Shown here piece after piece: positions 41,900 to 52,369 of a DNA stretch of 64,000 nt (position 1 is the stretch's first letter; the number at the start of each line of letters is the position of its first letter). The DNA lies in assembly GCF_003386165.1 (NCBI RefSeq), contig NZ_QRDV01000001.1:310001-374000 (forward strand), given 5' to 3'. Source of the stretch: Winogradskyella eximia. GTDB lineage: Bacteria > Bacteroidota > Bacteroidia > Flavobacteriales > Flavobacteriaceae. The notes beneath the pieces were generated by a model that had not been told where the DNA came from, searched no databases, and saw nothing but the letters and a program-made list of their open reading frames with translations. A program made the translations under genes and the position numbers.

Positions 41900-42490
41900 T
41901 TACTTCGCTATAAAGTCTGAAACCAATTTATATGCATTTTCTAAAGCTTCGTCTAAATTAGAGTTTACTACAATTTCATCAAATAGAGGTGCTGTAGCCA
42001 ATTCTGCTGGTGCTTTAGCGACACGCATACTTATTTTTTCTGGGCTTTCTTCTCCACGATCTTTTAGTCTCCTTACTAATTCATTTAAATCAGGTGGTTT
42101 AACAAAAATAGCAATAGTTTGCTCAGGGAATTTTCGTTTAATACGTAGGCCTCCAGATACGTCTATATCAAAAATAACATGCTTTCCTTTTGCCCAAATA
42201 CGTTCAATTTCAGATTTTAAAGTACCATAGAAATTATCTCTATAGACTTCTTCCCACTCTAAAAACTCATCAGCTTTAATTTTGTTTTTAAATTCTTGAA
42301 GTGATAAGTAGTAGTAATCTTTTCCGTGAGTTTCGTTTCCTCTAGCTTCTCGCGATGTTGCTGAAATAGAAAATTCTAGATTGAGTTCTGGCTGTTTTAA
42401 TAAATGACGAACAATAGTTGTTTTTCCAGAACCAGAAGGTGCTGAAAAGACAATAAGTTTGCCTTGTTTTTTGTTTTTAGTTTCTGACAA
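41900..42490 (-). CDS. gmk: Guanylate kinase
   Basis: The 196-residue enzyme has the P-loop FSAPSGSGKTTIVRHLL, GMP-binding ATSREARGNETHGKDYYYL and the lid region VRRLKDRGEESPEKI. It phosphorylates GMP to GDP. It is the middle gene of the yicC-gmk-nadD run with short gaps. Confidence 0.96.
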   Translation of the reverse strand: MSETKNKKQGKLIVFSAPSGSGKTTIVRHLLKQPELNLEFSISATSREARGNETHGKDYYYLSLQEFKNKIKADEFLEWEEVYRDNFYGTLKSEIERIWAKGKHVIFDIDVSGGLRIKRKFPEQTIAIFVKPPDLNELVRRLKDRGEESPEKISMRVAKAPAELATAPLFDEIVVNSNLDEALENAYKLVSDFIAK

Positions 42491-42515
42491 AATGTGTGAT
42501 TTTACTAGGTACTAA

Positions 42516-43373
42516 TTAAAGTACATTCAATAATTGTTCTTTAATTTTTTCGAGTTCATCTTTCATCTGAACGACTAATTTTTGCATTGGTGCATAGTTA
42601 GATTTTGAACCAATAGTATTGATTTCTCTTCCGATTTCTTGAGAAATAAATCCGAGTTTTTTTCCGTTAGAATCTTCAGAATTCAGTGACTTTGTGAAAT
42701 AATCTAAGTGATTTTCTAATCTCACTTTTTCTTCAGTGATATCAAATTTTTCGATGTAATACACCAGTTCTTGTTCAAAACGGTTTTCATCTACTTTTTC
42801 TTTAATATCTGAAATACCTTTTTCTAAACGAGCTCTCACACCATCAATACGATCAGGATCCATTGTAATTACTTCTTGTAATAACCTTCTTAATGTAGTG
42901 ATTCTACCTAAAAAGTCTTGCTTTAAAGTTGCTCCTTCATCTTCACGATATTCGACAATTTTAGATATAGCTTCGTTAATTTCTTTACTGATAAGCATCC
43001 ATTCATCTTCATCAATGTCATCACGCTCTGTAGTTACAGCATCTGGCAAACGAATTGCCATTTTTAAGAGTTCGGTAGCGTCTCCATCTACCACTTCTTT
43101 AAGTTGTTTAATGTATTCTTTAACAACTGTTTTGTTAATTTTAGAACTGGTATCTTCACCCGTAATTTCAACAAAAAGAGAAAAATCTACCTTGCCTCTT
43201 ACTAAGTGTTTTGCAATTAGTTTTCTAATGTCTAATTCTTTTGCTCTATACATGGAAGGCATACGAGCGTTGAGGTCTAAACTTTTACTATTTAGAGATT
43301 TTAATTCTATAGAGATTTTTTTTGTTGGGAGCTGAAGAACAGATTTCCCATAACCTGTCATGGATTGTATCAT
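42516..43373 (-). CDS. YicC family protein
   Basis: The start at 43373 (MIQSMTGYGKSVLQ) is chosen, since family members begin with this motif; the open frame extends nine codons further. The 285-residue protein shows NSKSLDLNARMP, RGKVDFSLFVE and the C-terminal KLGFISQEIGREINTIGSKSNYAPMQ block. YicC proteins are endoribonucleases or RNA-decay factors in enterobacteria; the exact role in Bacteroidota is unknown. First gene of the gmk-nadD operon. Confidence 0.93.
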   Translation of the reverse strand: MIQSMTGYGKSVLQLPTKKISIELKSLNSKSLDLNARMPSMYRAKELDIRKLIAKHLVRGKVDFSLFVEITGEDTSSKINKTVVKEYIKQLKEVVDGDATELLKMAIRLPDAVTTERDDIDEDEWMLISKEINEAISKIVEYREDEGATLKQDFLGRITTLRRLLQEVITMDPDRIDGVRARLEKGISDIKEKVDENRFEQELVYYIEKFDITEEKVRLENHLDYFTKSLNSEDSNGKKLGFISQEIGREINTIGSKSNYAPMQKLVVQMKDELEKIKEQLLNVL

Positions 43374-43450
43374 TAAAACGTTGCGATTAAAGTTGCGCAA
43401 AGGTACAAAATTGAATGGTTTAATTTTTTGATTAAAAAGTTTAGAAAGGA

Positions 43451-43482
43451 TTGACGTGTCCTAGTGTAGTTTTATAACTTTG
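43451..43482 (+). promoter_or_regulatory. Promoter of the thioesterase gene
   Basis: TTGACG at 43451 and TAACTTTG at 43475-43482 are separated by 21 bases, giving a good Bacteroidota promoter 25 bases before the start codon. Confidence 0.65.
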
Positions 43483-43507
43483 CAATTCTTATTAGAAATA
43501 AAAAAAT

Positions 43508-43987
43508 ATGTACAAAAAACAGTTCGAAATTCGTTGGAGTGATGTAGATGCTAATGGTCATTTAGCTAATTCTGCTTATACTAATTTTATGAGTCATGCT
43601 AGGATGTCTTTCTTTTCTGAGCAAGGATTTTCTATGGCAGAAATTATGAAATATAATGTTGGTCCTGTGGTGTTTTATGAGCATATGTACTATTTTAAAG
43701 AATCATTTATTGGAACGCCAATTACAGTAACCATAGAAGTGTCTGGTTTAAGTGAAGATGGTATGTTGTTTATGTTTGAGCATAATTTTTACAATCATAA
43801 AGGTGAAAATTTAGCCTATTGTGAAATGCAAGGAGCTTGGATTGATTTAAAAACAAGAAAATTAACAGCGTTGCCTGCTCCTTTATTAGAATTGGCTCAT
43901 AAATTCCCAAAATCAGATAGCTTTAAAGTATTGACCAAGGAAGATACACGTAAGCATGGAGTAAGACCTAAACCAATGGCTATGTAG
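43508..43987 (+). CDS. Acyl-CoA thioesterase (4HBT hot-dog fold)
   Basis: The 159-residue protein has the hot-dog signature IRWSDVDANGHLANSAYTNFM with catalytic Asp, followed by the long central helix (FFSEQGFSMAEIMKYNVGPVVF) and beta strands with GAWIDLKTRKLTALP. It is of the YbgC/FadM type and hydrolyses acyl-CoA; the chain specificity is unknown. It is monocistronic, convergent with the GNAT-like gene. Confidence 0.87.
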   Translation: MYKKQFEIRWSDVDANGHLANSAYTNFMSHARMSFFSEQGFSMAEIMKYNVGPVVFYEHMYYFKESFIGTPITVTIEVSGLSEDGMLFMFEHNFYNHKGENLAYCEMQGAWIDLKTRKLTALPAPLLELAHKFPKSDSFKVLTKEDTRKHGVRPKPMAM

Positions 43988-43991
43988 AATG

Positions 43992-45125
43992 TTATTTAAA
44001 CGGCTTATGCTGTTTAAAAGATTTTATGTGCACATTCTTTATAAACTGTTTTAATACCTGATTAGGTAAGGACTGTTTATGTCTGCCATAGCAAGTTAAT
44101 ACCATTGGCTCGGCTCCAAGAGTGCTTTTTATTTCAGAAGCAGTTCTGCCTAAGTTTATCTGATCAGACTTTGTTTCAATGCCAAGTCTTACATAATCGT
44201 TTAAAATTTTTGGGTAAATTGCAAATTCTTTGTTGTTAGAATAGTCAATGCCAATAAAGTGCGCATCGAGATGCGTTCTATTTTGCATCGCCGACAAAAA
44301 GCCAACTAATTGGTCTTCTAAAAAATAGCCTTTTACAATAAACTTTTCTTTAAATGCTTTTTTGAGATGCACATAGGTATCTAGATTTAAAATTTGTGCA
44401 TTAAAGTCAGCATTATCAATGGTGTTATGATATAATTCTTGAAGCTGATTTTTGTGTTTTTGTATGTCTTCTTCAGAAAAAAATTGAGCTTTTAAGATTT
44501 CACTTTTAGCATCAGCTCGATTCGCTTTTACTCTGTATTTAGATTTTAGAGCGTTTTTGTAATCGTCGAAAGAATGCCATTCGGGTTTTAACGTAATAAT
44601 CATGTTAGGCTCTACTTGCATTGCTGCATAATCGTAAGCTTCTAAATGATTGGTGATAGAAAGTGATGTGTTTTCAAAATCTTTAATAAAAATAGCTTTG
44701 ATTTTTTTAACTGATTTTGAGAGTTGTTTTACGCCTTCAGCAATGGCCTTAAACGTTTCAACTTTATCTTCATTATCTTTTAAGAACGTCCCATATTCTC
44801 CACTCAAAAAGACATTACCACAAAAAAGTACTCTAATATGGTTATTGCAAAACATATTATTTACTACACGTCTAACTTTATTAGACATGGTGATGTTTTT
44901 GGTAATGGTTTCAATACCAATAGTTACAATTTGTGTATTGGCAAACGCAACGGCTTGTTCATCTTTTAAAATAAAAATATAATTAAATTCAATATCTGTA
45001 TTTGCGATTTCAAACGCTTTTAAAAATTCTGGAGAATAATAAATATTTGTGCAACAGTTTAGGTTATTCCAATAGGCTATTGGAATACTATCGACGCTTT
45101 TAAATATTTCAGATTTTAATGACAA
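43992..45125 (-). CDS. GNAT/FemAB-like acyltransferase
   Basis: The 377-residue soluble protein contains KSKYRVKANRADAKSEIL and GYFLEDQLVGFLSAMQNRTHLDAHFIGIDYSNNKEFAIYPKILNDYVRLGIE. This is the acyl-CoA binding half of a GNAT-type domain, arranged as in FemAB-like or peptidoglycan-related acyltransferases. Its substrate is unknown. It follows the EamA gene by one base and belongs to a small three-gene operon (ArsC-like, EamA, this gene). Confidence 0.68.
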   Translation of the reverse strand: MSLKSEIFKSVDSIPIAYWNNLNCCTNIYYSPEFLKAFEIANTDIEFNYIFILKDEQAVAFANTQIVTIGIETITKNITMSNKVRRVVNNMFCNNHIRVLFCGNVFLSGEYGTFLKDNEDKVETFKAIAEGVKQLSKSVKKIKAIFIKDFENTSLSITNHLEAYDYAAMQVEPNMIITLKPEWHSFDDYKNALKSKYRVKANRADAKSEILKAQFFSEEDIQKHKNQLQELYHNTIDNADFNAQILNLDTYVHLKKAFKEKFIVKGYFLEDQLVGFLSAMQNRTHLDAHFIGIDYSNNKEFAIYPKILNDYVRLGIETKSDQINLGRTASEIKSTLGAEPMVLTCYGRHKQSLPNQVLKQFIKNVHIKSFKQHKPFK

Positions 45126-45126
45126 A

Positions 45127-46020
45127 TTAAGTAACTTTTTTAGGCTTTTTAATCACTAGGTAAACACCTAGAAATATGATTATCATAGCTGTGATTTTAA
45201 TAGTATCTATAAAATCGGCTCCCATGGCTAAGGCAAAAAGAGCGGCAATAGCTGGTTGAAGATAAATAAAAATGCCGACGGTAGATGCTTTAAGTTTATT
45301 AAGTGCTAAAGGGTTTAATAAATAAGTACCAAACGTAGCTCCAATAACAACAAATAGTACAGAAAAAGTAGTATATGGAGTAAAAGTATGCCATTGAACC
45401 TCTTGTAATTCGCTATATCCAAATGGTGTAAGGATTATTAATCCAAATAAAAACAACCATTTTATAAATGTAAAAGGATGATATTTAGCGGTTAATTTTT
45501 TAATTAAAATAATGTAAATACTATAGGATACTGCATTTAGAAAAACAAGTAAATTGCCTAAGGGGATATTGTCACCAACTCTTGAAGATTTACCATAAAG
45601 CGTTAACACCAGAGCACCTGCTAAACCTAAAATGACTCCTATTATTTTTAATTTTGTAACTTTTTCTTTTAAAATATAGGCAGATAATACAAGGATTATA
45701 ATAGGTATAATCGTCATAATAGAAGACGCATGTATCGGAGATGTATATTCTAATCCTTTAAAAAAGAATAACATATTAATTACCACGCCAAAGAGCGAAG
45801 CAACCATGAGTTTTAGGTAGTCCTTTCTTTCTATTTTCTCTTTTGGTACAAATAGACTTAGAATCCAGAATAATATCGTTGCACCAATAACTCTCAGTAA
45901 TACAAACCCAAATGGTTTAATGAAATTTTCATTCATCACTGTTTTGGCAATGGTATAATTGAGTCCATACAAAAGCTGAACCATAAAGAGCGCAAAAATC
46001 GCAAAACCTCTGCTATTCAT
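45127..46020 (-). CDS. EamA/DMT-family transporter
   Basis: The start is placed at 46020 (MNSRGFAIFALFMVQLLYG); a longer reading to 46044 lies inside the previous gene. The 297-residue protein has ten hydrophobic helices in two EamA repeats (NYTIAKTVMNENFIKPFGF, and VSYSIYIILIKKLTAKYHPFTF with GATFGTYLLNPLAL). It exports or imports a small metabolite across the inner membrane. It overlaps the upstream ArsC-like gene by eight bases and is followed by an acyltransferase. Confidence 0.9.
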   Translation of the reverse strand: MNSRGFAIFALFMVQLLYGLNYTIAKTVMNENFIKPFGFVLLRVIGATILFWILSLFVPKEKIERKDYLKLMVASLFGVVINMLFFFKGLEYTSPIHASSIMTIIPIIILVLSAYILKEKVTKLKIIGVILGLAGALVLTLYGKSSRVGDNIPLGNLLVFLNAVSYSIYIILIKKLTAKYHPFTFIKWLFLFGLIILTPFGYSELQEVQWHTFTPYTTFSVLFVVIGATFGTYLLNPLALNKLKASTVGIFIYLQPAIAALFALAMGADFIDTIKITAMIIIFLGVYLVIKKPKKVT

Positions 46021-46366
46021 GTATTGCAAGTTTTGCAGCCTCAACCGTTTTTTTAGAGTTGCCTATAAAAATCTGATTGTTAAATAAAACTACAGGGCGT
46101 TTTAAAAAGGTATAGTGTTCTAAAATGTAGTTTTTATAGTCTTCTTCAGATAGTGCTTTATCCTTTAAACCTAATTTTTTATATAGCCTTGCTCTTTTGC
46201 TGAATAAATTTTCGTAGCTATCTGTAAGTGCTCTCATCTCTTCAATTTGAGACTTAGTAATAGGTTCTGTTTTTATATCTTGAAGTTGAAATCCTTTAGG
46301 TAAATTCAGTTCATTAATAATTCGAGTGCAAGTATTACAATTGCTTAAGTAGTATATTTTGTTCAT
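46013..46366 (-). CDS. ArsC/Spx-family thioredoxin-fold protein
   Basis: The 117-residue protein has the N-terminal Cys10-x2-Cys13 (CNTCTRI) and the long helix with EEMRALTDSYENLFSKRARLYKKLGL, then FLKRPVVLFNNQIFIGNS. This is the arsenate reductase-like fold shared by ArsC, Spx and YffB. The pair of cysteines separates it from typical grx-linked ArsC (single Cys), so arsenate reduction is not assured. It starts a short operon. Confidence 0.85.
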   Translation of the reverse strand: MNKIYYLSNCNTCTRIINELNLPKGFQLQDIKTEPITKSQIEEMRALTDSYENLFSKRARLYKKLGLKDKALSEEDYKNYILEHYTFLKRPVVLFNNQIFIGNSKKTVEAAKLAIHE

Positions 46367-46506
46367 ATCAGAATTCTATATAATTTTGAAATCTAACTTA
46401 TACAAACTTTAGGAATTTAGCTTCAATGAAAAAGTTTGTATGAGTTCAATGCAAAGTAACCGTATTTAAAGGGAAATTTAATTACTTTTAAGAAAAATAT
46501 CATTCT

Positions 46507-47757
46507 ATGGATTATTACTCAATTGCAACCATTTTAGTTGTGCTATCTGCACTATTTGGTTATATAAATGTGAAGTTCTTAAAACTGCCAATTACCATCG
46601 GATTAATGGTCATTACTATCGTATTTACTGTAGTTTTGGTTGGAATTGCGCAATTTGATGATACGCTATTGATACAAGAACGAGAATTTATAGCAATGAT
46701 AGATTTTGAAACGGTTCTGCTTGATATTATGCTAAGTTTTCTGCTTTTTGCAGGTGCTCTACATACCAATTTTAATCAGCTTAAAGTGCAACGAGGACCT
46801 ATTTTAGCTTTTGCTACCTTGGGTGTTTTGGTGTCTACATTTTTAGTTGGTATTGCCATGTTTTACGTGTTAAAATTAATGGGCTTAGATGTAGATTTTA
46901 TCTATTGCTTATTATTTGGTGCTTTAATTTCACCTACAGATCCAATTGCAGTGTTGGGTATTTTAAAAAAGGCAGGTGCACCAAAAAAGTTAGAAACTAA
47001 AATTGTAGGAGAATCATTATTTAATGATGGAGTAGGAGTTGTAGTGTTCTTAACCATTTTTGCAATTGCTGCTAAACCAGATGCAGCTATTGAGTTTACT
47101 GATATTGCAACTTTATTTGGTCAAGAAGTTATTGGTGGAATTATATTAGGTCTTTTTCTGGGTTGGGTAACTTACCGTTTAATGAGATCTATTGACAATT
47201 ACGAAATCGAAGTTATTCTAACGCTTGCAACGGTAATGGGTGGTACTATGTTGGCACATAAATTTCATTTATCTGCGCCATTGGCTATGGTAACAGCTGG
47301 ACTAATCGTTGGGAATGATACCGTAAGAAATTCTGCAATGTCTGAAACTACAGAGCTTTATGTAGATAAGTTTTGGGAACTTATAGATGTTTTATTAAAC
47401 ACTATTTTGTTTGTAATGATAGGTATGGAAATGCTAATTTTAACCTTAGAGGGTAAATTTATTTATGCAGGTTTATTGGCAATTCCTATTATATTACTGT
47501 GTCGTTATATGTCGTTGTGGCTACCTATTAAATTCTTTTCAAAACGTTTAGATTTTGTGCCTAAAACAAACTTAATTATGACTTGGGGAGGATTGCGAGG
47601 AGGAATTTCAATTGCATTAGCTTTAAGTCTTACTAAAGATATGCACAGGGAATTATTTTTAGTAATTACTTATGTTGTAGTTGTTGTCTCTATAGTTGGT
47701 CAAGGTTTAACCGTTGAGCCGTTTATAAAACGATTAACAAGAAGCACAAAGAATTAA
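46507..47757 (+). CDS. Na+/H+ antiporter (CPA1, NhaP type)
   Basis: The 416-residue membrane protein has about 12 helices. Key motifs are FGALISPTDPIAVLGIL with the ion-binding Asp and GESLFNDGVGVVVFL with the second Asp, as in NhaP and SynNhaP. MTWGGLRGGISIALALSL is the family's conserved arginine-bearing helix. It exchanges Na+ or K+ for H+ at the inner membrane, consistent with a marine organism. It overlaps by four bases with the convergent RsiV-like lipoprotein. Confidence 0.93.
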   Translation: MDYYSIATILVVLSALFGYINVKFLKLPITIGLMVITIVFTVVLVGIAQFDDTLLIQEREFIAMIDFETVLLDIMLSFLLFAGALHTNFNQLKVQRGPILAFATLGVLVSTFLVGIAMFYVLKLMGLDVDFIYCLLFGALISPTDPIAVLGILKKAGAPKKLETKIVGESLFNDGVGVVVFLTIFAIAAKPDAAIEFTDIATLFGQEVIGGIILGLFLGWVTYRLMRSIDNYEIEVILTLATVMGGTMLAHKFHLSAPLAMVTAGLIVGNDTVRNSAMSETTELYVDKFWELIDVLLNTILFVMIGMEMLILTLEGKFIYAGLLAIPIILLCRYMSLWLPIKFFSKRLDFVPKTNLIMTWGGLRGGISIALALSLTKDMHRELFLVITYVVVVVSIVGQGLTVEPFIKRLTRSTKN

Positions 47758-48500
47758 TGAACTTTGAGGTAAGACTCACATTCTGAAAATGGAATTACAA
47801 ATTCTGTGTAGCCTTGGTCGTAAGAAGCAACCTCATAAACATTGTAAAGTAATACCAAACCATCTTCGCTAAACCCTATGTTTTCAGGTAAATGAAAAGG
47901 TTCTCCAAAAAAGAAATCTTCTATTTTTAAGTTATCCTCTTTGGTTTCTAGTGATTTTATAAAATGGTTTTCTGCCAGAGTTTTAAAACTTTCTATGTCT
48001 TTAATAATTGCGTCTTGATTTAAAACCTTACCCGTTTTGGCATCTAAATTTAGAAATTGTATTTGGTCACTGCCATGTGCTCCACCTTTAAATTCATAAG
48101 TACTAATGGCAATGGTAATAACCTCTTCAGATTGATACGTTAATTCTGTTTCAATTTGAAGTTCCCATACTGGTTCTGATTCCTCTGAGAATTCATTTTT
48201 GAAGTTAAGGTATTCTGTATTAAAAGCTTTTAAAACGTCTTTTAATTCATTAGTGTTTTCAGCTGAGCTTAATGCTTCAATAATTGTATTTTCAACATTT
48301 GAATTAATAGTTTTACTAAGCGTGCTAGTTCCTTTAGCTTTACTGTAAGTTGCTGAAATTTGAGCTTCATAAGCAACATCAACATCAACAGTTTCGAATA
48401 TTGCAGGTTTGAATTCCGAATTGCAAGAAGCTAATACAATTAAAAAGGCGAAAAAAGAGATTATTCGTTTCAAAATAGTTGAGGTTAAATTATCAGACAA
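47754..48500 (-). CDS. DUF4163/DUF3298 (RsiV-like) lipoprotein
   Basis: The 248-residue protein has lipobox VLASC followed by NSEFK. A DUF4163-like half (ELQIETELTYQSEEVITIAISTYEFKGGAHGSD) and DUF3298-like half (LNLDAKTGKVLNQDAIIKD, ending EFVIPFSECESYL) match the extracellular domains of the anti-sigma factor RsiV and lysozyme-binding relatives. It lacks the sigma-binding domain, so it is a stand-alone lipoprotein; ligand unknown. Confidence 0.8.
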   Translation of the reverse strand: MSDNLTSTILKRIISFFAFLIVLASCNSEFKPAIFETVDVDVAYEAQISATYSKAKGTSTLSKTINSNVENTIIEALSSAENTNELKDVLKAFNTEYLNFKNEFSEESEPVWELQIETELTYQSEEVITIAISTYEFKGGAHGSDQIQFLNLDAKTGKVLNQDAIIKDIESFKTLAENHFIKSLETKEDNLKIEDFFFGEPFHLPENIGFSEDGLVLLYNVYEVASYDQGYTEFVIPFSECESYLKVH

Positions 48501-48518
48501 TAAAGGTATTATATTGAT

Positions 48519-48548
48519 TTGAATAGAACGAATTATCCATTAAATTTG
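48519..48548 (+). promoter_or_regulatory. Promoter of the trans-sulfuration gene
   Basis: TTG at 48519-48521 and TAAATTTG at 48541-48548 are separated by 19 bases, matching the Bacteroidota consensus. The start codon follows at 48587. Confidence 0.65.
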
Positions 48549-48586
48549 TTGTGTTTCCAATGCAATAATTCATTTAATTATTTATC

Positions 48587-49726
48587 ATGAAATTCAATAC
48601 AAAAACGATACATGGAGGTCAAAAACCAGATGCTGCTTATGGCTCGGTTATGCCACCAATTTATCAAACCTCCACTTTTGCACAATCTACTCCTGGTGGT
48701 CATAAAGGCTATGAATATTCGCGCTCAGGAAATCCAACACGTCATGCTTTAGAAAATGCTTTTGCAAGTATTGAAAATGGTAATTATGGATTAGCATTTG
48801 GTTCTGGTTTAGCAGCCATAGATGCAGTTTTAAAGTTATTGAAATCGGGTGATGAGGTGATTTCTACAAACGATTTATATGGTGGTACGTATCGATTATT
48901 TACTAAAATATATGAGGATTTTGGTATAAAGTTCCATTTCATTGGTATGGAAAATGCAGAACGTATAGAGGATTATGTCAATAAAAACACAAAACTAATT
49001 TGGGTAGAAACACCAACAAACCCAATGATGAATATAATTGATATTGTAGCAACAGCAAAAATTGCAAAGAAGCATAACGTATGGCTTGCAGTTGATAATA
49101 CTTTTGCAACTCCGTATTTACAGCAACCTTTAGATTTAGGTGCAGATATTGTAATGCATTCGGCAACTAAATATCTTGGTGGTCATAGTGATTTAGTTAT
49201 GGGAGCTTTAATTGTTAAAGATAAAGAATTGGCAGATCGATTATATTTTATTCAAAATGCTAGTGGTGCTGTTTGTGGACCTCAAGATGCATTTTTGGCT
49301 TTAAGGGGAATTAAAACGTTGCATTTACGTATGCAACGACATTGTGAAAATGGAAAAGCAGTTGCATTATATTTAGAAAGTCACTCTAAAATTGAAAATG
49401 TGTATTGGCCTGGACTTAAAAATCATCCTAATCATCTTATTGCAAAATCCCAGATGAATGATTTTGGTGGTATTGTATCTTTTACAACCAAAGGCAATAA
49501 TTATGATGAGTCAATTAGAATTGTAGAAAACTTAAAAATCTTCACACTTGCTGAATCTCTTGGAGGTGTAGAGTCGTTAGCTGGTCATCCGGCAAGTATG
49601 ACGCATGCAAGTATTCCTAAAGAAGAACGCGAAAAAACTGGAGTTGTAGATTCCTTAATTAGACTAAGTGTTGGGATTGAAGATGAAGCAGATTTAATTG
49701 CAGATTTAAAACAAGCCATAGGCTAA
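48587..49726 (+). CDS. Cystathionine gamma-synthase/lyase family PLP enzyme
   Basis: The 379-residue enzyme has the trans-sulfuration pattern: TKTIHGGQKPDAAYGSVMPPIYQTSTF, YEYSRSGNPTR, FGSGLAA, VETPTNPMM and Schiff-base Lys195 in HSATKYLGGHSD, with SLGGVESLAGHPASMTH near the C-terminus. It belongs to MetB/MetC-like PLP fold type I. Gamma-synthase and gamma-lyase are hard to separate from sequence alone. It is monocistronic between a clear promoter and a 21-bp terminator stem. Confidence 0.92.
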   Translation: MKFNTKTIHGGQKPDAAYGSVMPPIYQTSTFAQSTPGGHKGYEYSRSGNPTRHALENAFASIENGNYGLAFGSGLAAIDAVLKLLKSGDEVISTNDLYGGTYRLFTKIYEDFGIKFHFIGMENAERIEDYVNKNTKLIWVETPTNPMMNIIDIVATAKIAKKHNVWLAVDNTFATPYLQQPLDLGADIVMHSATKYLGGHSDLVMGALIVKDKELADRLYFIQNASGAVCGPQDAFLALRGIKTLHLRMQRHCENGKAVALYLESHSKIENVYWPGLKNHPNHLIAKSQMNDFGGIVSFTTKGNNYDESIRIVENLKIFTLAESLGGVESLAGHPASMTHASIPKEEREKTGVVDSLIRLSVGIEDEADLIADLKQAIG

Positions 49727-49743
49727 TGCACTAATCTCTCTCA

Positions 49744-49789
49744 AATACACAAAAAGACCAAATCGTAAGATTTGGTCTTTTTGTGTATT
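49744..49789. terminator. Bidirectional terminator with a 21-bp perfect stem
   Basis: Bases 49744-49764 pair exactly with 49769-49789 around a GTAA loop; the stem core is AAAAAGACCAAATC. A-rich and T-rich arms let it act on both convergent genes. Confidence 0.92.
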
Positions 49790-49804
49790 GTATAGTTTGT
49801 AAGT

Positions 49805-50620
49805 CTAATCTAAGTAGTAAATGTAACCAAAGTTTAACCATACCATCCAATCATTTGCTTTATTTGAAGCAAGTTGGTGATCTAAACCATCTGTTTTATC
49901 ACTAAAAAAGTATTGCCATCTTAGGTCTATCATTAAATCTGAAAGAATCGTTAACTTGTATCTTGTACCTATACTTCCAACTACAGACCAAGCTGAGCCA
50001 CTATCATCACTTATTGATCCAGGTTCCCATGCTGAGTAAAAATTACTAGGGTCCTCAATATCACCAATGTTATTTATATTAGAAAAATCTGAACTGACAT
50101 AATTAGTATAAACACTTGGGTTATAAGAAACGTAATGAGCGCCTAAACTTGCAAATGGAGCAAAGGAATAAACACCTGCAGAAAATTCTCTGATACTTCT
50201 AGGAAAAAACTCTAATTGCATTCCAATATCCCAGTTTTGAGCTTCACCAGTATGACCTCTTAATCTGTTCGCATTTTCAGATGTTTTGTCAGGTTCTACC
50301 CACTCACCAAAATGTTGAAGCTTAGTTTTATTCCAAGCAATTTCACTTCTTAATTTGAAGTGATCATTAAAGTATTTATCTGTAGTATAACAATTACAGT
50401 CTGCACGATATGCAAAATTGATGTAATGTATAAGACCGATACCAATACCTGTATTTCCAGAATTGGTTTCTAAATCAGAGCGAACTCCAAAATCAGATTG
50501 ATATGCTATAGGACCAGCAATTATGCCTACTTCGTGAGAAAAGCCTAATTGTGAATAGCTAAATTGCACAGATAAAAGTAGTGCAAATGGAATGATTAGT
50601 TTTTTTATATCTAGTATCAT
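49805..50620 (-). CDS. Outer-membrane beta-barrel-like protein, unknown function
   Basis: The 271-residue protein has a signal peptide (VQFSYSQLG) and an alternating hydrophobic pattern with Tyr/Trp-rich strands (FKLRSEIAWNKTKLQHFG, LMIDLRWQYFFSDKT, WMVWLNFGYIYYLD). It ends in an aromatic residue pair typical of beta-barrels. A CNC pair at about residue 76-78 is unusual for an outer-membrane barrel. It lies divergent from gdhA. This resembles a flavobacterial family without a known role. Confidence 0.7.
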   Translation of the reverse strand: MILDIKKLIIPFALLLSVQFSYSQLGFSHEVGIIAGPIAYQSDFGVRSDLETNSGNTGIGIGLIHYINFAYRADCNCYTTDKYFNDHFKLRSEIAWNKTKLQHFGEWVEPDKTSENANRLRGHTGEAQNWDIGMQLEFFPRSIREFSAGVYSFAPFASLGAHYVSYNPSVYTNYVSSDFSNINNIGDIEDPSNFYSAWEPGSISDDSGSAWSVVGSIGTRYKLTILSDLMIDLRWQYFFSDKTDGLDHQLASNKANDWMVWLNFGYIYYLD

Positions 50621-50870
50621 GTAACTTTAAAATTGAGACTCTTGCCGAGCAAATATATAAAAACTCGACGAACTACAAAATAAAACAGACAAAATGCACA
50701 CTTTATTATTCTTTAAAGAAAAGGATTAATGTTGATTTTGAAAAATAAAAAAGAAAAAAATAAAAATTAATCACTTATTTTTGTGGATAATTTATATTTA
50801 CATCCAATATATTATAATTTTCTAAATTAAAGTAAATTAAAATGATTTTTGTGTAAAAAAACTTATATAA

Positions 50871-52244
<1,374 letters not shown>

Positions 52245-52267
52245 ATAAATCTTTTTTACTAAAATAT

Positions 52268-52298
52268 AAGCTTCTGTGTTTTTCACAGAAGCTTTTTT
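52268..52298 (+). terminator. Terminator after gdhA
   Basis: AAGCTTCTGTG (52268-52278) pairs with CACAGAAGCTT (52284-52294) around TTTTT, followed by four more T. Confidence 0.9.
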
Positions 52299-52343
52299 AT
52301 TGACTTAATATATGATAACTACTATATTATCGTTACTATTAAA

Positions 52344-52351
52344 TATCTTTG
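52344..52351 (+). promoter_or_regulatory. -7 box TATCTTTG for porZ
   Basis: TATCTTTG is a perfect TAnnTTTG and lies 18 bases before the ATG at 52370. It covers a nearby alternative ATG at 52349 and so excludes that start. Confidence 0.65.
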
Positions 52352-52369
52352 ACCAAACTTAATTTTCTA

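Noticed and set aside
42898..43335. Forward 145-codon frame opposite the YicC gene
   Set aside because: It is antisense to a well-recognised gene and has low-complexity Ser-rich translation.
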